Assembly (NCBI RefSeq): GCF_900178005.1 | Contig: NZ_FXBS01000006.1 | Coordinates: 1 to 64,000 of the forward strand | Direction: 5' to 3' | Length of the DNA stretch: 64,000 nucleotides | Origin: Tuberibacillus sp. Marseille-P3662 | Lineage (GTDB): Bacteria > Bacillota > Bacilli > Bacillales > Sporolactobacillaceae | Shown: in pieces, positions 8,348-18,211 of the stretch | How the letters are laid out: every line of letters begins with the position of its first letter | Position numbering within the stretch: position 1 is the stretch's first letter | Notes under the pieces: generated by a model | Databases searched by the model: none | What the model saw: only the letters and a program-made list of their open reading frames with translations | Told to the model about the DNA's origin: nothing | Made by a program: the position numbers and the translations under genes

Positions 8348-8908
8348 TTGCCAACAGAAAAAAATAAGATGTTGCATGGTCAGCTATATCAACCTACTGA
8401 TGCCACCTTAGTTAAAGAACAAAAAAAAGCTAAACGATTAACCCGATTATATAATCAAACATTAGAGACTGAAGACAGCAAACGTACTGAGATTTTAAAA
8501 GACCTCTTTGGATCTACTGGCGAAAATATTTTTATTGAACCCCATTTTCGATGTGACTATGGCTACAATATCCATGTTGGTGAGAACTTTTATATGAATT
8601 TTGACTGTGTATTCTTAGATGTAAGTGACATTCGCATTGGGGATCACTGTTTTATTGCTCCCGGTGTACATATCTATACTGCGGCGCATCCGTTAAATCC
8701 GTATGAAAGGAGTTCAGGGCTTGAATATGGCATCCCAGTTACGATTGGTCATAATGTATGGATTGGCGGAAGGGCTGTTCTCAATCCTGGTGTTCAAATC
8801 GGTGATAACGTCGTAGTGGCTTCCGGTTCAGTCGTGACAAAAAATGTTCCGGATAATGTTGTTGTAGGCGGTAACCCTGCAAAAATCATCAAATCAATCG
8901 AAGTATGA
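8348..8908 (+). CDS. Sugar O-acetyltransferase (maltose/galactoside acetyltransferase type)
   Basis: 186 residues from TTG 8348, chosen because AAAGGAG ends seven bases upstream and the protein then begins like the family ([12 protein letters not shown]). It has the Mac N-terminal helical domain (residues ~5-60, [11 protein letters not shown]) and a left-handed beta-helix with hexapeptide repeats, including the catalytic His segment YTAAHPLNP and the terminal [11 protein letters not shown]. It transfers acetyl from acetyl-CoA to a sugar hydroxyl. An in-frame upstream extension to 8177 contains a run of nine G and does not look like family sequence. Confidence 0.9.
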   Translation: MPTEKNKMLHGQLYQPTDATLVKEQKKAKRLTRLYNQTLETEDSKRTEILKDLFGSTGENIFIEPHFRCDYGYNIHVGENFYMNFDCVFLDVSDIRIGDHCFIAPGVHIYTAAHPLNPYERSSGLEYGIPVTIGHNVWIGGRAVLNPGVQIGDNVVVASGSVVTKNVPDNVVVGGNPAKIIKSIEV

Positions 8909-8983
8909 ATGTCATATTTTAGTGTTCTTAGCCTAATGTGGGGACCTATAATTTGGTTTTTTATGGTTCCATACATATGTATG

Positions 8984-9020
8984 AAAAGGGTGCGTTTATG
9001 ATGTATAAACGCACCCTTTT
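8984..9020 (+). terminator. Bidirectional terminator
   Basis: AAAAGGGTGCGTTTAT and its exact complement ATAAACGCACCCTTTT form a 16-bp stem flanked by A and T runs. It serves the acetyltransferase on the plus strand and the aldolase on the minus strand. Confidence 0.9.
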
Positions 9021-9065
9021 CCATGTTTGTCTATAGAGACATTCTACCCATTAAATCTTTTAACA

Positions 9066-9965
9066 CTAATTTTTATTAACAGAAGCATCGTAAATCGTAT
9101 CTATAGCACTCTTCAATGCCTCATTAAACTCTTCGTCAGACTGATTGGCATTTAAGTCAGCAGCCAACGCCCGAGAGAAGCTGGCAATCAGACCCTCATT
9201 TTCTTTTAACTTCTCATTCGCTTCATCACGGGTATAGCCGCCTGAAAGAGCGACAACACGTACAACGCGCGGATGTTCAGCCAGTTCTTTATAAGTATTG
9301 GCCTTCGTTGGAATTGAGAGCTTAAGCATAACGTTCTCATCTTCTGATAAGTTATTCAGGTTTTTGATGAGTTCATCTCGTAAAATCTCTTCGGATTTTT
9401 CCTTATTGGAACTGTGAATATCTACTTCCGGTTCAATAATTGGAACCAGGTTGGAATTGATGATTTGTTTTCCAATTTCGAATTGCTGCTCAACTACATC
9501 TTTGATGCCGCTGGTATTCGGCTCATGGATGACAGAACGCATTTTAGTACCAAAAATATTCCGTTCGTTAGCACGGCGTAGCGTATCTTCCAAGTCATGG
9601 ATTGGTTTCATGAGCTGGACGCCATTTTCTTGCTCTGCTAGTCCTTTATCTACCTTCAGAAAAGGAACAATCCCTTCATCGGCAAGATAATCCGCTGTAT
9701 ATTTACCTTCTATTTTGCGATCCATCGTCTGCTCGAATAGGATTACGCCAAGGATATGGTCGGCACTAAAGGCAGGGGATGTAATAATTCTAGTCCGCAT
9801 TTGGTGTACCCGATCAAACATTTCTTCCTCAGTAGAATAAGAATCTTCAGGCACACCGTAATCTGCTAATGCTTTTGGCGTGCTGCCGCCGCTTTGGTCA
9901 AGTGCAGCGATAAAGCCTTTTCCGTTCTTGATTTTGTCGAATTGACTGTTGTTCATGTTAGCCAC
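9066..9965 (-). CDS. fda: Fructose-bisphosphate aldolase class I
   Basis: 299 residues, typical of the class I aldolases of staphylococci and bacilli. The Schiff-base enzyme cleaves fructose 1,6-bisphosphate into two trioses in glycolysis. [16 protein letters not shown] at the N terminus, the lysine in PFLKVDKGL, the [11 protein letters not shown] strand and [13 protein letters not shown] near the C terminus are family hallmarks. The ribosome binding site is AAGGAGTGG. A possible sigma-B-type promoter lies upstream. It is transcribed alone toward the shared terminator at 8984-9020. Confidence 0.93.
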   Translation of the reverse strand: MANMNNSQFDKIKNGKGFIAALDQSGGSTPKALADYGVPEDSYSTEEEMFDRVHQMRTRIITSPAFSADHILGVILFEQTMDRKIEGKYTADYLADEGIVPFLKVDKGLAEQENGVQLMKPIHDLEDTLRRANERNIFGTKMRSVIHEPNTSGIKDVVEQQFEIGKQIINSNLVPIIEPEVDIHSSNKEKSEEILRDELIKNLNNLSEDENVMLKLSIPTKANTYKELAEHPRVVRVVALSGGYTRDEANEKLKENEGLIASFSRALAADLNANQSDEEFNEALKSAIDTIYDASVNKN

Positions 9966-10008
9966 TCCTTTTTGTTTCTAGTCTTTAAAAAAACATTCCT
10001 TTATACTC

Positions 10009-10033
10009 TTTCCCCTATTCCATCTTACTTAAC
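10009..10033 (-). promoter_or_regulatory. Possible sigma-B-like promoter of fda
   Basis: On the minus strand GTTAAG is separated by 13 bases from GGGAAA, close to the general-stress consensus GTTTAA-N12-15-GGGWAW, ~45 bases before the fda start. The -35 match is imperfect. The rest of 9966-10291 shows no recognisable feature. Confidence 0.3.
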
Positions 10034-10291
10034 ATAACTGTTTTTTTACAGGAAGAATGGTAATGAGTATATGAAATTAACTATGATGATTCAAAAATGA
10101 GATCAATATAACGAATAAATTTATTGGGGAATAAAAAAGAATTATACCAAAGAATTCGAAACTGGACAAGTGTGTACTGAATAAGAGTGGTTTCAAATTC
10201 AGGTGTGAAAGGAAAAAATATCAACGCTCATGGCAACTATTCATGCCAAACAAAACCGGGTCATTCGTATATCTGCTGTTAAGTAAGCTAG

Positions 10292-10627
10292 ATGAAGCAA
10301 AATTCAAAAGTGAATAAAAGGCTCTCAGCCAGTGGTTATAGTTTTCAACTTGGGTGTAGTAGTCATCCCTATTTTTCTTCTCTAAATTTAGGTATGATAA
10401 GGTATATACCTTATCATAAAATCCAGTATTTGGTGATGCTCAATAGCATTATAATTAATGATTTATCTTTAGGGCGTTATGAATATGAATTAAAAGAAGG
10501 AACTAACTTTTATTTAAATAATGAGACAAAGAAAGACATTGATTTAGCGGCGCATATGACCATCACTTATCATCGGGGCATTTGTTTGGTTGGAAGCCCC
10601 ATTAAGGACGTATTCCCTTACTTATGA
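10292..10627 (+). pseudogene. Fragment of an aminoglycoside-adenylyltransferase-like (DUF4111) protein
   Basis: A 111-codon open stretch. Residues ~75-110 contain KKDIDLAAHMTITYHRGICLVG followed by SPIKDVFPYL, which resembles the DLAxHLTIxRERGxxLxGPPIxxVFP segment of AadA/DUF4111 nucleotidyltransferases. The N-terminal nucleotidyltransferase motif (GSxxxxxxxxxSDxD) is missing and no ribosome binding site is seen, so it looks like a decayed remnant. Confidence in the family is limited. Confidence 0.4.
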
Positions 10628-10843
10628 CACTGATGAATTATTGCTAATCAGAGATTTTTTTAAAGGTGACGTCGACTTTCTTTTAAATGATTGATCAAAC
10701 AATATTTTTCTATCAGTCAATATCGATGTTAAAATAAGGTATGATCTTACTTCTTACATGGAATAATCGCTATCGTAGAAAACTTCTGGGTCGACAGCCA
10801 TCAGTAGCCATTCAGTAAGTCAACGACTCGAGCAAAATATCCA

Positions 10844-10888
10844 AAAGCAGCGGCGTAAAAGTAAATTCATACTTTTACGCCGCTTTTT
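10844..10888 (+). terminator. Strong hairpin terminator with no obvious gene before it
   Basis: A perfect 14-bp stem (GCGGCGTAAAAGTA with TACTTTTACGCCGC) followed by TTTTT. It lies in a gap of 400 bases without a coding sequence (10628-11026). The ~90 bases before it do not code for protein, so it may end a small RNA or a read-through transcript. Confidence 0.7.
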
Positions 10889-11026
10889 CATCTTTGATTA
10901 TCTCAAGTTTGTTCCATATTTTTAAGTTATGAGTCCTATACACTCACTTGGTTCCCAATTTTTGATGAAATATTCTCTAACTCAAAATAAATGTTACCTT
11001 ATGACAAGTATTTTTCCTTAAAGGAA

Positions 11027-11719
11027 TTAAGCATATAAAAGCAAAACGACAAGAGGACCTAAGATAGCAGCTGAAACCGCACTTAACGTCATGGCAACGG
11101 AACTCATTGAGGCCGTATCTTCACCATATTCGAAGGCTTTTGAAGTGCCGATTGCATGGGAGGCACTGCCGAAAGCAATCCCTTGGCCTAGAAATGTAGA
11201 GATTCGGAACCAATTCAGAATATAAGGTCCAAGAGTCACGCCTGTAAAACCTGCTATCATTACAAAAACGGCTGTCAGCGAAGGGGCTCCGCCTATCCCA
11301 GATGCAATCTGCATGGCTACGGGTGTCGTGACTGATTTAGGTAATAAGGAAAGGATTAACTTATGGGCAATACCAAGTGACTTTGCAAATAACAACCCAC
11401 TCATAATCCCTACAATGGATCCAACCAAAACACCGCCTAATATGGGTAGAAAATGCTGGACTAGAGCCTTTCTCTGCTTATATAAAGGATAAGCGAGCGC
11501 AACCACAGCCGGCCCAAGTAACAGGTTAATCCAATGTCCCCCAATCATATAAGTTTGATAAGGGACTTGAAAACAAACAAGAATAACAATAATGGCTAAA
11601 GTGGTTGTTAAGGCGGGAATCAAAAAAGGTAAATGAAAACGCTGGTAAATCCGATTCATGCATAAATAGATTGTAATCGTCAGAAGAATTATGATGACCG
11701 CCATGAGCGTTTTTGCCAT
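11027..11719 (-). CDS. LrgB/CidB family membrane protein
   Basis: 230 residues with about six to seven membrane helices. The segments LGPAVVALAYPLYKQR, LPKSVTTPVAMQIASGIGG and GSASHAIGTSKAFEYGE are conserved signatures of LrgB/CidB/YohK proteins. With the LrgA-like partner it forms the pair described as a holin/antiholin-like system or, for B. subtilis PftAB (YsbAB), a pyruvate transporter. It overlaps the upstream lrgA-like gene by 31 bases, so the two are co-translated. No LytSR genes are in the window. Confidence 0.9.
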   Translation of the reverse strand: MAKTLMAVIIILLTITIYLCMNRIYQRFHLPFLIPALTTTLAIIVILVCFQVPYQTYMIGGHWINLLLGPAVVALAYPLYKQRKALVQHFLPILGGVLVGSIVGIMSGLLFAKSLGIAHKLILSLLPKSVTTPVAMQIASGIGGAPSLTAVFVMIAGFTGVTLGPYILNWFRISTFLGQGIAFGSASHAIGTSKAFEYGEDTASMSSVAMTLSAVSAAILGPLVVLLLYA

Positions 11720-12093
11720 GTTCTTTTCTCCTTTCTCTTTGCCACTTTTTTAGCTAATATCTGGCTTGTATGGCCAGCTACGATCATCACAATGATCGTG
11801 CTGATCACCACAATCAAAAGAAGGACAATCCCTTTGCCTGCGAAAAGACCAAAATAATTCATGACACCCACAGTAGCCGGAACAAATAATAAAGGTAAAT
11901 AGGATAGCAAAAAGTCTGCTCCTGATTCAATCCATCTTACCGGACAAAGCTTAAATATTAAAGCAGTTAATAACAAAAACAAGCCAATAATACTACCGGG
12001 TATTGGTAAATGGAGAAGGTGCTGCAGCCCTTCACCAATAAAATAAAACATATATAATACCGCTATCTGAGCAACGATTTTGAGGATTTTCAT
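11689..12093 (-). CDS. LrgA/CidA family holin-like membrane protein
   Basis: 134 residues with four hydrophobic helices and a strongly basic C terminus (KKVAKRKEKRTWQKR). LPIPGSIIGLFLLLTALI and LLPLLFVPATVGVMNY-like segments are typical of LrgA/CidA. It is the first gene of a two-gene operon with the LrgB-like protein. It may modulate murein hydrolase activity or act in pyruvate uptake with its partner; the sequence does not distinguish these. Confidence 0.9.
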   Translation of the reverse strand: MKILKIVAQIAVLYMFYFIGEGLQHLLHLPIPGSIIGLFLLLTALIFKLCPVRWIESGADFLLSYLPLLFVPATVGVMNYFGLFAGKGIVLLLIVVISTIIVMIVAGHTSQILAKKVAKRKEKRTWQKRSWRSS

Positions 12094-12493
12094 TATATAG
12101 TGTGATCCTTGAAAAGGTCACAATCCCTCCCTTTTTGTCATGTTCGTCTTAAATTATGAGTGAATTATTGGGAAGTTATTAAAAAAAACTTATCTTGGTC
12201 CAATCACTTTTAAGCACACAAAAACGTCATTGGCATGACGCAAGCTGAAAATTAAATACCTAATTTATTTTACTCTTACAATGGTTTGGGTTCAATTCCT
12301 GTGTTTTATATAGCTGATGACGGAGCATCTTTTCCAAGGTATTTTAAAGGATTTAAATTCCTAGTTGACATATAGGAATAATTATAGTTAAATGAAAATA
12401 ACATAATAATAATTCTGAAATGACTGATTGAAGCAAACCAAATGTCTTTAACGCAGATGGTTAGGGACATTTTTTAAAAAAGAATATGATGAT
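12094..12493. other. 400-base intergenic region between lrgA-like gene and the cys S-box
   Basis: Holds the promoters of two divergent operons. A TTGACA at 12365-12370 could be the -35 box of the cys leader, but its matching -10 (TTAAAT at 12388) is weak. CGTCATTGGCATGACG near 12225-12240 is a small inverted repeat. No coding sequence is seen. Confidence 0.4.
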
Positions 12494-12602
12494 CCTTATT
12501 AAGAGTTGGGTGAGGAATCTGGTCCTTTGAACCCACAGCAACCTTTTATGAAAGTAAAAAGGTGCTAAGTCCAGCAGGTGACGTCCTGAAAAATAAGGAA
12601 GG
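12494..12602 (+). promoter_or_regulatory. S-box (SAM-I) riboswitch of the sulfite reductase operon
   Basis: The leader has the S-box order: CCTTATT (P1 5' strand), a GUGAGG-AAUCUGGUCC-GAACCCACAGCAACC core, the AAGGTGCTAAGTCC segment, and AATAAGG (P1 3' strand). P1 pairs 12494-12500 with 12592-12598. AATAAGGAAG (12592-12601) can instead pair perfectly with CTTCCTTATT (12616-12625), which would break the terminator at 12610-12639. SAM binding would stabilise P1 and so permit termination. Several core positions differ from the consensus seen at 39583 and 39832, so SAM affinity may differ. Confidence 0.85.
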
Positions 12603-12609
12603 GTGCTTC

Positions 12610-12639
12610 ACTCCTCTTCCTTATTGAAGAGGAGTTTTT
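12610..12639 (+). terminator. Riboswitch-controlled terminator
   Basis: ACTCCTCTTC and GAAGAGGAGT form a perfect 10-bp stem followed by TTTT. Its 5' arm overlaps the strand used by the antiterminator. Confidence 0.88.
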
Positions 12640-12701
12640 GACTACATAGAGTGGGCTGTCATATAAATTGAAAAATGTATTCCTTTGTGAGGTGAATATC
12701 T

Positions 12702-14534
12702 TTGCAGTTACAGGTAACGAATAGTCCTTTTAACCAAGAGCAAACCGAGCTTCTTAATCGTCTGCTTCCCACACTAACGGAAGCACAAAAACATTGGCTG
12801 AGTGGGTATTTGGCCGCTTCCCAGACATCAACCAATACGGTTGTGCAGAATGTCCCAGACGCTGAAGCGTCAACGCAAAGCGTTGGTCAGGTCGCTTCGC
12901 GGGAAGTGACGATTCTTTTTGGTTCAGAGACGGGCAATGGGCAAGCACTTGCTGAGGAGATGTCCCAGAAGTTAGAAGAACAACAATTGAAGGTGACGGT
13001 CTCGGCAATGGATGATTTCAAGCCCAAGGCTTTAAAAAAAGTCGAGGATTTGCTCATTATAACCGCGACCCATGGGGAGGGAGATCCGCCAGACAATGCG
13101 ATTTCTTTCTATGAATTTATTAATAGCAGGAAAGCTCCGAAGTTGGAAGGACAACGATTTTCGGTACTTTCCCTTGGAGACCAATCATATGAGTTTTTCT
13201 GTCAGACCGGCAAGGATCTCGATAAGCGACTTGAGGAATTAGGCGGAGAACGGCTTTATCCACGAGTGGATTGCGATGTCGATTTTGACGAACCTGCGGC
13301 GGAATGGGTTGAAGGTATCTTAAATACATTGCGGGAAACACAAGAGGATCATCCTGCAGGTAATCAAATGTTACCGATAGATGGAGAACCAACTGAGCAG
13401 CCCGCATATTCTCGGACGAATCCTTTCAAAGCTGAGATCTTAGAAAATCTAACACTCAGCGGCCGGGGTTCAAATAAAGAAACGCGGCATCTTGAGCTAT
13501 CTCTTGAAGGGTCGAATCTTGAATTTGAACCCGGTGATAGCTTGGGAATTTTCCCTGAAAATGATCCAAGCTTAGTGGATCAACTCATCAATGAAATGAA
13601 CTGGAATCCTGAAGAGACTGTTCCAGTCAATAAAAAGGGAGATGTGAACTCACTTCGTGAGGCTCTGCTCCATAATTTCGAGATCACTAGACTGACAAAA
13701 CCATTGCTGGAGCAATCAGCACAACTTTTTGACAATGACAAGTTAAGTGAGCTTATGAAGCCAGAACGTGAGGATGAACGAAAGGATTATCTCGATGGGC
13801 GCGATTTGCTTGACTTGATACAGGATTTCCCGCCTCATCGGGAGTTACCGGCCAGCGAGTTTGTACAGATTCTCCGTAAAATACCAGCTCGACTTTACTC
13901 GATTGCGAACAGTTATAAAGCGAATCCAGATGAAGCGCATCTGACGATTGGAACGGTGAGATATGAAGCTCATGGACGCGACAGAGCGGGTGTCTGCTCT
14001 GTACAATGTGCTGAGCGAACAGAACCGGGTGATTTGTTACCTGTGTATATCCACCGCAATCCGAATTTTAAATTTCCTACTGATCCTCATTCACCGGTGA
14101 TCATGATTGGGCCTGGAACAGGTGTTGCCCCGTTCAGATCTTATCTAGAGGATTTAGAGGAAGAAGGAACGGAAAGAAAAACGTGGCTATTCTTCGGGGA
14201 GCAACATTTCTCCACAGATTTTCTTTATCAAGTTGAATGGCAAAAGTGGCTTAAGGAAGGGGTCCTAACGAAGATGGATGTCGCCTTTTCCCGCGACACG
14301 GATGAAAAAGTGTATGTCCAACACCGCATGCTTGAGCAGAGCCGGGATCTCTATCAATGGCTAGAGGAAGGTGCCAGTGTTTACGTTTGTGGTGACGAGA
14401 AAAACATGGCTAATGACGTTCATCATACCTTGTTAACAATCCTCGAAGAAGAAGGCGCAATGACTCAGGAGCAAGCTGAAAACTATTTAACTGACATGAG
14501 AAAGCAGAAACGGTATCAACGTGACGTTTATTAA
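12702..14534 (+). CDS. cysJ: Sulfite reductase (NADPH) flavoprotein, alpha subunit
   Basis: 610 residues starting at TTG with GAGGTG upstream. Domains in order: short N-terminal extension, flavodoxin-like FMN domain (~67-210, LFGSETGNGQALAEEM), FAD-binding/connecting domain (~240-450, ARLYSIANS and GVCSVQ), and NADPH-binding domain (~465-610, GPGTGVAPFRSYLED and YVCGDEKNMA) ending RYQRDVY as in CysJ. It passes electrons from NADPH to the hemoprotein CysI for the six-electron reduction of sulfite to sulfide in the cytoplasm. First gene of the operon behind the S-box. Confidence 0.97.
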   Translation: MQLQVTNSPFNQEQTELLNRLLPTLTEAQKHWLSGYLAASQTSTNTVVQNVPDAEASTQSVGQVASREVTILFGSETGNGQALAEEMSQKLEEQQLKVTVSAMDDFKPKALKKVEDLLIITATHGEGDPPDNAISFYEFINSRKAPKLEGQRFSVLSLGDQSYEFFCQTGKDLDKRLEELGGERLYPRVDCDVDFDEPAAEWVEGILNTLRETQEDHPAGNQMLPIDGEPTEQPAYSRTNPFKAEILENLTLSGRGSNKETRHLELSLEGSNLEFEPGDSLGIFPENDPSLVDQLINEMNWNPEETVPVNKKGDVNSLREALLHNFEITRLTKPLLEQSAQLFDNDKLSELMKPEREDERKDYLDGRDLLDLIQDFPPHRELPASEFVQILRKIPARLYSIANSYKANPDEAHLTIGTVRYEAHGRDRAGVCSVQCAERTEPGDLLPVYIHRNPNFKFPTDPHSPVIMIGPGTGVAPFRSYLEDLEEEGTERKTWLFFGEQHFSTDFLYQVEWQKWLKEGVLTKMDVAFSRDTDEKVYVQHRMLEQSRDLYQWLEEGASVYVCGDEKNMANDVHHTLLTILEEEGAMTQEQAENYLTDMRKQKRYQRDVY

Positions 14535-14573
14535 AGGTTGTTTGCTAGAAAGCTAGTTGAAAGGAGCTTAAAA

Positions 14574-16316
14574 ATGGGCAAAGATAGCATTAAACAACAA
14601 GAGGGTCCTCCAAGTGATAATGAGCGGATTAAGAAAGAAAGTGATTACCTGCGCGGCTCGATTGCAGAGGAACTCAAAGATCGGATTACGGGTGGAATGT
14701 CCGAAGATAGTACGCAGTTGTTAAAGTTCCATGGAAGCTACCAGCAGGATGACCGGGATTTACGGAATGAACGCAGGCGCCAGAAGTTGGAAGCCGCTTA
14801 CCAATTTATGGTGCGCGTCCGTGTTCCCGGAGGTGTGGCGACACCAGAACAATGGTTAACCATGGATAAAGTCGCGCAAAAATATGGAAATGGCACACTT
14901 AAATTAACGACCCGGCAAGCCTTTCAAATGCATGGGATTCTGAAGTGGAATCTAAAGGAAAATCTCAAGGCAATTAACGACGCAATGATGGATACGATAG
15001 CTGCATGTGGGGATGTCAACCGAAATGTTATGTGTAATCCGAATCCTTACCAATCTGAGGTGCATTCTGAAGTGCATGAATGGGCCCAAAAACTCAGTGA
15101 ACACCTTTTGCCGCGGAGTAGTGCCTATCATGAGATTTGGCTTGATGAAGAAAAAGTCGTGGACAGTCGCGAGACGGATACGGATGAAGATGTTGAACCG
15201 ATATATGGCCCTTACTATTTGCCACGTAAGTTTAAAATTGGCATAGCAGTCCCGCCATCGAATGACATAGATGTCTTTTCTCAAGATTTAGGACTAATCG
15301 CAGTAATAGAAGATGGGCAGCTGCAAGGATTTAATGTCGCTGTTGGTGGCGGTATGGGGATGACTCATGGAGATACGAATACTTACCCACAAGTCGCCCG
15401 GGTTATCGGCTTTTGCCCTAAAGATAAGATTATTGAGCTAGCAGAACAGGTGGTCATGATTCAGCGGGATTACGGCAACCGGTCCAATAGAAAGAACGCC
15501 CGCTTTAAGTATACAATTGATGCTAGAGGCGTCGAATGGATTAAAAATGAACTTGGTGAAAGACTGGGATGGCATCTTGACGAAACGCGTTCCTATCACT
15601 TTGATCATAATGGTGATCGCTATGGCTGGGTGAAGGGGAACGGCAAATGGCATTTGACCCTATTCATCCAAAATGGTCGCGTTAAGGATTTTGAAGATTA
15701 TCCGCTGATGACGGGTTTGCGGGAAATCGCTAAGGTTCATACAGGAGATTTTCGGCTCTCCCCAAACCAGAACCTGATTATTGCCAATGTCACGAGTGAA
15801 AAGAAAGATCAGATTGATGAATTAATTAAGAAATACGGGCTCACTGAAGGCCGACACTATTCTGCACTACGGAGAAATTCCATGTCCTGTGTTGCCTTCC
15901 CAACTTGCGGATTGGCTATGGCTGAGGCTGAACGCTATCTTCCATCTTTACTTGATAAAATTGAGGTCATCCTGGATGAAGCTGGACTACACGAAGAGGA
16001 GATCGTCATTCGTATGTCGGGGTGTCCTAATGGATGTTCACGTCCGGGCTTAGCTGAACTCGCTTTTATTGGTAAAGCTCCCGGAAAATATAATATGTAT
16101 CTCGGTGGGGGATTCACTGGAGATCGTTTAAACAAACTTTATCGTGAGAATATAGGCGAAGAAGAGATTTTAGAGAACCTTCGTCCCATCCTCTTTCAGT
16201 ATGCAAAAGAACGGCAGGACGGTGAACACTTCGGTGATTACGTGATTCGCGCCGGCTATGTCAACGAGGTTCGTACAGGACTTGACTTTCATACAACTAA
16301 TATGGTGGAAAGCTAA
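14574..16316 (+). CDS. cysI: Sulfite reductase hemoprotein, beta subunit
   Basis: 580 residues from ATG 14574, chosen because GAAAGGAG lies eight bases before it. It reduces sulfite to sulfide at a coupled siroheme-[4Fe-4S] centre. The four cluster cysteines are visible in [19 protein letters not shown] and [27 protein letters not shown] is the siroheme-contact region of the first nitrite/sulfite reductase repeat. The gene begins 40 bases after cysJ, and the two subunits form the NADPH sulfite reductase complex. Confidence 0.97.
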   Translation: MGKDSIKQQEGPPSDNERIKKESDYLRGSIAEELKDRITGGMSEDSTQLLKFHGSYQQDDRDLRNERRRQKLEAAYQFMVRVRVPGGVATPEQWLTMDKVAQKYGNGTLKLTTRQAFQMHGILKWNLKENLKAINDAMMDTIAACGDVNRNVMCNPNPYQSEVHSEVHEWAQKLSEHLLPRSSAYHEIWLDEEKVVDSRETDTDEDVEPIYGPYYLPRKFKIGIAVPPSNDIDVFSQDLGLIAVIEDGQLQGFNVAVGGGMGMTHGDTNTYPQVARVIGFCPKDKIIELAEQVVMIQRDYGNRSNRKNARFKYTIDARGVEWIKNELGERLGWHLDETRSYHFDHNGDRYGWVKGNGKWHLTLFIQNGRVKDFEDYPLMTGLREIAKVHTGDFRLSPNQNLIIANVTSEKKDQIDELIKKYGLTEGRHYSALRRNSMSCVAFPTCGLAMAEAERYLPSLLDKIEVILDEAGLHEEEIVIRMSGCPNGCSRPGLAELAFIGKAPGKYNMYLGGGFTGDRLNKLYRENIGEEEILENLRPILFQYAKERQDGEHFGDYVIRAGYVNEVRTGLDFHTTNMVES

Positions 16317-16412
16317 ACAACGGGACTCCTAGAAGATAGGTTAGAATATTCAGTCCTGATTAAGTCGAGTGAGTTTTTATTAACACAGTTTTTAAGTAAG
16401 GGGAGATACGGT

Positions 16413-17147
16413 ATGGATGCAAGTGCAGTAACCTATGAAAATTTCTCCGGCGATCCGTTTTCTAATCTTTCGACTGAAGATGAAACTAAGGGTGCTATAA
16501 AAGTTTTGGATTGGGCATATAACGCATACGGTGATGATATTGTCTATGCTTGTAGTTTTGGGGCAGAGGGTATTGTGCTCATCGATCTCATTTCTAAAGT
16601 GAAGCCAGATGCAGAGCTTGTGTTTCTCGATACGGGTGTTCATTTTGATGAAACTTACGAACTCATTGATCGGATTCAAGCAAGGTTTCCAGAGCTTCAA
16701 ATCACTATGCAGAAGCCTGATTTGACTTTGGATCAACAGGCTGATCGCTATGGCCCGGAACTATGGAATCATAATCCCGACCAATGCTGCTTTATTAGGA
16801 AAATCAAACCGCTTGAAAAAGCTCTAAGTGGTGCGCCCGCTTGGATTTCCGGTTTGCGTCGGGAGCAATCCGCTTCCCGCAAAAACACGGATTTTGTCAA
16901 TAAAGATAACCGGTTTCGTTCTGTAAAGGTGTGCCCAATTATACATTGGTCTTGGGATGATGTATGGGATTATATCGAAGCCAATGACCTTCCGTACAAT
17001 GAATTGCATGACCAAGGCTATCCGAGTATAGGCTGTCAACCGTGTACGTTTCAAGCTAATGATGCTAATGATTCACGCTCGGGACGGTGGCGTGGATTCG
17101 GTAAAACAGAATGCGGACTTCATACAGTTTCAAATGAAAATGCTTAA
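16413..17147 (+). CDS. cysH: Adenylyl-/phosphoadenylyl-sulfate reductase
   Basis: 244 residues. It reduces APS or PAPS to sulfite with thioredoxin. The cysteine pairs [10 protein letters not shown] and GCQPCT are the four [4Fe-4S] ligands of the APS-reducing type, and ECGLH at the C terminus carries the catalytic cysteine. The nucleotide-binding ACSFGAEG loop is near residue 48. Presence of the cluster cysteines suggests APS can be a substrate, as for B. subtilis CysH. No ATP sulfurylase or APS kinase gene is next to it, unlike the B. subtilis order. Confidence 0.95.
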   Translation: MDASAVTYENFSGDPFSNLSTEDETKGAIKVLDWAYNAYGDDIVYACSFGAEGIVLIDLISKVKPDAELVFLDTGVHFDETYELIDRIQARFPELQITMQKPDLTLDQQADRYGPELWNHNPDQCCFIRKIKPLEKALSGAPAWISGLRREQSASRKNTDFVNKDNRFRSVKVCPIIHWSWDDVWDYIEANDLPYNELHDQGYPSIGCQPCTFQANDANDSRSGRWRGFGKTECGLHTVSNENA

Positions 17148-17173
17148 GTCGTATAGGTGGAGAAGGTGAAACT

Positions 17174-17941
17174 ATGGGTAAAGTTTACTTGGTCGGTGCA
17201 GGTCCCGGTGATCCCGACTTAATTACCGTTAAAGGATTAAAGGTGATACAAAAGGCCGATGTTATTTTGTATGATCGCTTGATTAATGAGGAGCTCCTTT
17301 CTTTTGCACCGGAAGAGGTAGAACAGATTTACTGCGGTAAACTACCAGAATATCATACATTGAAACAAGAAAGTATCAATCGTTTTCTGTGTAAATTTGC
17401 AAGTCAGGGAAAAACGGTTGTGCGATTAAAAGGAGGGGACCCTTTTATATTTGGCAGGGGTGGTGAAGAAGCCGAAGCCCTAGTCAAAAAGGGAATTCCA
17501 TTTGAAATTGTCCCAGGTATTTCAGCTGGGGCTGCAGCACCGGCTTATGCTGGGATTCCCCTTACTCATCGAGATTTTAGTTCATCGGTGGCCTTTGTCT
17601 CAGGAGTGAGTCACAAAGATGATACAGAAGCAGATTGGCAGCGCTGGGCTCGCAGCGTGGACACTTTGTGTATTTATATGGGTGTTAAGCAACTGCCGTA
17701 CGTATGCGAACAACTGATCAAGCATGGACGGGGACGTCAAACTCCTGTAGCGATCGTTCATTGGGGGACGACGGAACAGCAGCAAACTGTCACAGGCACA
17801 TTAGCCGATATCGTTGAGGTGTCAGAAGGCATCAAGAATCCATCCATGATTATTATTGGTGATGTCGTTAAGCTTAGAGAGCGCCTGCAGTGGTTTGAAG
17901 ACTTGTATTTAACTGAATCATCAACTTCGTCAGTGATTTAA
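17174..17941 (+). CDS. sumT: Uroporphyrinogen-III C-methyltransferase
   Basis: 255 residues. Makes precorrin-2 from uroporphyrinogen III with two SAM, the first step toward the siroheme needed by CysI. VYLVGAGPGDPDLITVKG at the N terminus, VVRLKGGDPFIFGRGGEE (~75-92) and the VPGISAGAAAPAYAGIP segment are signatures of the SUMT family. The gene is 27 bases after cysH with AGGTGGAGAAGG before the ATG. The dehydrogenase/ferrochelatase partners (SirC, SirB) are not downstream and must be encoded elsewhere. Confidence 0.95.
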   Translation: MGKVYLVGAGPGDPDLITVKGLKVIQKADVILYDRLINEELLSFAPEEVEQIYCGKLPEYHTLKQESINRFLCKFASQGKTVVRLKGGDPFIFGRGGEEAEALVKKGIPFEIVPGISAGAAAPAYAGIPLTHRDFSSSVAFVSGVSHKDDTEADWQRWARSVDTLCIYMGVKQLPYVCEQLIKHGRGRQTPVAIVHWGTTEQQQTVTGTLADIVEVSEGIKNPSMIIIGDVVKLRERLQWFEDLYLTESSTSSVI

Positions 17942-18095
17942 CTTATAGGAAGAGCGTCATAGGGGCTGTTTCGAAAGTTTGAGGCCCCCTGTTCTTATCC
18001 TTGAGGCCTTAATGCTTTAATTTGTTACTTAGTTCTAGTATATCTACTTCATTCTTCAATTTTGCTTCTCATTTTTAATGAAACGTTCTTATATC

Positions 18096-18133
18096 AAAAG
18101 ACCGGTGATGCTCACACATTGCCGGTCTTTCTT
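18096..18133 (+). terminator. Intrinsic terminator after the cys operon
   Basis: AAAGACCGG and CCGGTCTTT form a 9-bp stem with a short extension and a trailing TCTT. A weaker GGGGC/GCCCC hairpin lies at ~17960-17990. Confidence 0.75.
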
Positions 18134-18211
18134 ATTCGCCAGAACAACAAGCAAACTTTTTGTCGAATAAAGCCGCCATGTGTTCTAATAAAAAGGCAGG
18201 AGGTGAGCTAA

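Noticed and set aside
12985-13407. Minus-strand frames within cysJ
   Set aside because: Both lie wholly inside cysJ and lack start signals or recognisable motifs.
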